A stretch of DNA of 64,000 bases from an uncultured Lachnospiraceae bacterium. Lineage in GTDB: Bacteria > Bacillota > Clostridia > Lachnospirales > Lachnospiraceae. The position numbers and the translations under genes were made by a program. The notes beneath the pieces are model-generated. The model saw only the letters and a list, made by a program, of their open reading frames with translations. It searched no databases and had not been told where the DNA came from. How positions within the stretch are numbered: the first letter of the stretch is position 1; the number at the start of each line of letters is the position of its first letter. This document shows, one piece after another, positions 62,624-64,000 of this stretch. The DNA is taken from positions 62,001 to 126,000 of the forward strand of contig CAMFDJ010000005.1 in the NCBI GenBank assembly GCA_945949085.1. The letters are read 5' to 3'.

Positions 62624-63556
62624 ATGAGTGAATTGAAAAAGGTATCATCAAATCCACATGTACGTTCTTTTGTCACGACAAATAAGATCATGTTATGTGT
62701 GATTGCGGCTTTGATGCCGGCAACATGTTTCGGCATTTATAATTTTGGCCTTCGCGCCCTTTTCCATATTATCATTACAGTGCTCTCGGCAGTGGGCAGT
62801 GAGCTTGCATTTGATCTGATCTGCAAAAAGAAGATCACGATCGGTGATTTTTCGGCAGTGCTGACAGGTCTTTTGCTTGCGCTCAATCTTCCTGTTTCTG
62901 CACCTCTTTGGATTGGCGCAGTCGGTGCGGCATTTGCCATTGTTGTCGTAAAAATGCTTTTTGGCGGATTGGGACAGAACTTTATGAACCCGGCGCTTGG
63001 GGGTCGGTGTTTTCTGCTGATCTCTTTTACCTCTCTTATGACGAATTTTGACTGTGACGCTTATTCGGGAGCGACGCCCCTGGCAGCACTGAAGGCAGGA
63101 GAGCGTGTCAATGTCTACAATATGGTAATCGGTAAGACGGCCGGTACCATCGGAGAGACAAGTATGGTGGCAATCGTGCTCGGTGCCTGCTTTTTGCTTT
63201 TGCTTGGCATCATTGATCTTCGGATTCCCGGCAGTTATATTGTGTCGTTTGTGATTTTCCTTTGTCTGTTTTCCAGACATGGCATTGACCCGGATTATAT
63301 TGCTGCGCATCTTTCCGGCGGCGGTCTGATGCTTGGTGCGTTTTTTATGGCGACAGATTATGTGACAAGGCCGATCACGCGGGCAGGACAATATGTCTTT
63401 GGTATTTTGCTTGGTATCATGACAGGTATTTTCCGTGTATTCGGAGCCGGTGCGGAGGGTGTTTCCTATGCGATCATCTTTGGCAATCTGCTTGTTCCTC
63501 TGATTGAAAAGATCACCTGTCCGAAACCATTTGGAAGAGGAGGGGAAAAGCGATGA
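62624..63556 (+). CDS. rnfD: Rnf complex subunit RnfD
   Basis: 310 residues, about nine membrane segments. FMN is attached to a Thr in DAYSGATPLA (about residue 151), the family site. Conserved GGLGQNFMNPALGGRCFLLISF. It moves electrons across the membrane with RnfG. GAGGAGG just before the ATG. Its stop overlaps the rnfG ATG by four bases. Confidence 0.96.
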   Translation: MSELKKVSSNPHVRSFVTTNKIMLCVIAALMPATCFGIYNFGLRALFHIIITVLSAVGSELAFDLICKKKITIGDFSAVLTGLLLALNLPVSAPLWIGAVGAAFAIVVVKMLFGGLGQNFMNPALGGRCFLLISFTSLMTNFDCDAYSGATPLAALKAGERVNVYNMVIGKTAGTIGETSMVAIVLGACFLLLLGIIDLRIPGSYIVSFVIFLCLFSRHGIDPDYIAAHLSGGGLMLGAFFMATDYVTRPITRAGQYVFGILLGIMTGIFRVFGAGAEGVSYAIIFGNLLVPLIEKITCPKPFGRGGEKR

Positions 63557-64000
63557 AGAGTATGATGAAAGATGCCATGATCCTGTTTGTGATTACGCTT
63601 CTTGCAGGCGCGCTTCTTGGCACTGTGTATGAGGTGACAAAACAGCCGATTGCAAAGCAGCAGGAAAAAGCAAAGATTGCAGCTTACAGAGAAGTTTTTG
63701 CAAATGCAGACAGCTTTGAGGAAATTGCAATGGCGCCGGATCTTTTGCCGGATGATTTATCGGCACATGTGCAGCAGCTTGGTTATGATGCGGATATCAA
63801 TGCAATTGCAGGGGCGCTTGATGCAAGTGGAAGTCTTCTTGGTTATGTCATAACTGTGACCGACCACGAAGGCTATGGCGGTGATATTCAGTTTTCCATG
63901 GGAATTACAAAGGAAGGCGTGCTCAATGGAATTTCCATTCTGAGTATATCCGAGACGGCAGGTCTTGGAATGCGGGCAGGTGAAGTGCTTGTGCCGCAGT
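63553..64000 (+). CDS. rnfG: Rnf complex subunit RnfG (3' end outside window)
   Basis: First 149 residues seen. An N-terminal membrane helix (DAMILFVITLLAGALLGTVYEVTK) anchors it, followed by the outer FMN-binding domain with YVITVTDHEGYGGDIQFSMGI and SETAGLGMRAG. The covalent FMN threonine (SGAT type) lies beyond the window. It starts with an ATGA overlap with rnfD, so translation is coupled. rnfE, A and B presumably follow. Confidence 0.94.
   Translation, partial: MKSMMKDAMILFVITLLAGALLGTVYEVTKQPIAKQQEKAKIAAYREVFANADSFEEIAMAPDLLPDDLSAHVQQLGYDADINAIAGALDASGSLLGYVITVTDHEGYGGDIQFSMGITKEGVLNGISILSISETAGLGMRAGEVLVPQ

Noticed and set aside
62693..63391. 232-residue - strand open frame over rnfD
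   Set aside because: Antisense to rnfD. It is full of Lys, His and Cys, typical of a shadow of a membrane-protein gene.
1..64000. CRISPR arrays, insertion sequences, phage genes, tRNA or rRNA genes
   Set aside because: I looked for repeat-spacer arrays, transposase or integrase motifs and cloverleaf or rRNA signatures and found none. The repeats seen are short in-frame tandem repeats or local operator-like elements.

Overview
The window looks like a chromosomal segment of a strictly anaerobic Gram-positive clostridium, most likely family Lachnospiraceae (class Clostridia). Supporting signs are the gene content (single-chain glycyl-tRNA synthetase, Rnf complex, FprA-type flavodiiron protein, biotin-dependent Na+-pump decarboxylase, fused 2-hydroxyacyl-CoA dehydratase activase, M16C protease, ScpAB), lipoprotein signals of Gram-positive type, AGGAGG-like ribosome binding sites and moderate G+C. 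No phage, IS element, CRISPR array, tRNA or rRNA gene was seen. Nearly all genes read on the + strand; only two (the 1427-residue activase and an RNase H-like exonuclease) are on the - strand. The genus is inference.

Layout. 1-3454: end of smc, ftsY, threonine ammonia-lyase. 3502-8757: YitT-type membrane protein, a soluble hybrid histidine kinase, and a three-gene ABC importer (lipoprotein, permease, ATPase) of the nitrate/sulfonate/thiamine-precursor type. 8890-14808: metA, an FprA flavodiiron protein, a large membrane hybrid kinase overlapping a degV gene. 14866-19149 (-): fused activase. 19454-24748: a rhomboid-like membrane protein with a zinc ribbon and no visible catalytic serine, a sigma-70-like protein missing its DNA-binding parts, an unknown protein, and an M16C metalloprotease. 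24801-32928: DUF4349 lipoprotein, era-yqzL-recO, a lipoprotein, glyQS-alaS, rpsU. 33091-38821: CmpB-like membrane protein and the livJHMGF branched-chain amino acid importer. 38961-47218: cytidylate-kinase-like protein, two D-Ala-D-Ala carboxypeptidases, a metallophosphoesterase, scpAB and a secreted transglutaminase. 47286-52597: five-gene biotin carboxyl-transfer / Na+ pump operon. 52674-59807: thioesterase, TetR and RpiR regulators, HI0933-type flavoprotein, cmk-ispH-rpsA and an orphan cheR. 59907-64000: exonuclease (-) divergent from rnfCDG, which runs off the end.

How the parts fit. Two energy systems stand out. The decarboxylase operon at 47286-52597 carries both a 12S-like acyl-CoA carboxyltransferase and a 5S-like oxaloacetate/pyruvate carboxyltransferase with one biotin carrier and a Na+-pump beta subunit. 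The Rnf operon (61287 onward) couples ferredoxin:NAD+ oxidoreduction to an ion gradient. Both could feed or draw on the same membrane ion gradient, and the ATP-driven activase would consume low-potential electrons from the same pool; this link is inference.

Items most worth a second look are the mixed transcarboxylase/Na+-pump operon, a 29-30 bp spaced set of CAGTAC repeats between the exonuclease and rnfC, the sigma-70-like protein lacking regions 2.3-2.4 and 4, the rhomboid/zinc-ribbon protein, a terminator-like hairpin inside the signal-peptide codons of a carboxypeptidase gene, and two very long inverted repeats ahead of the TetR gene.
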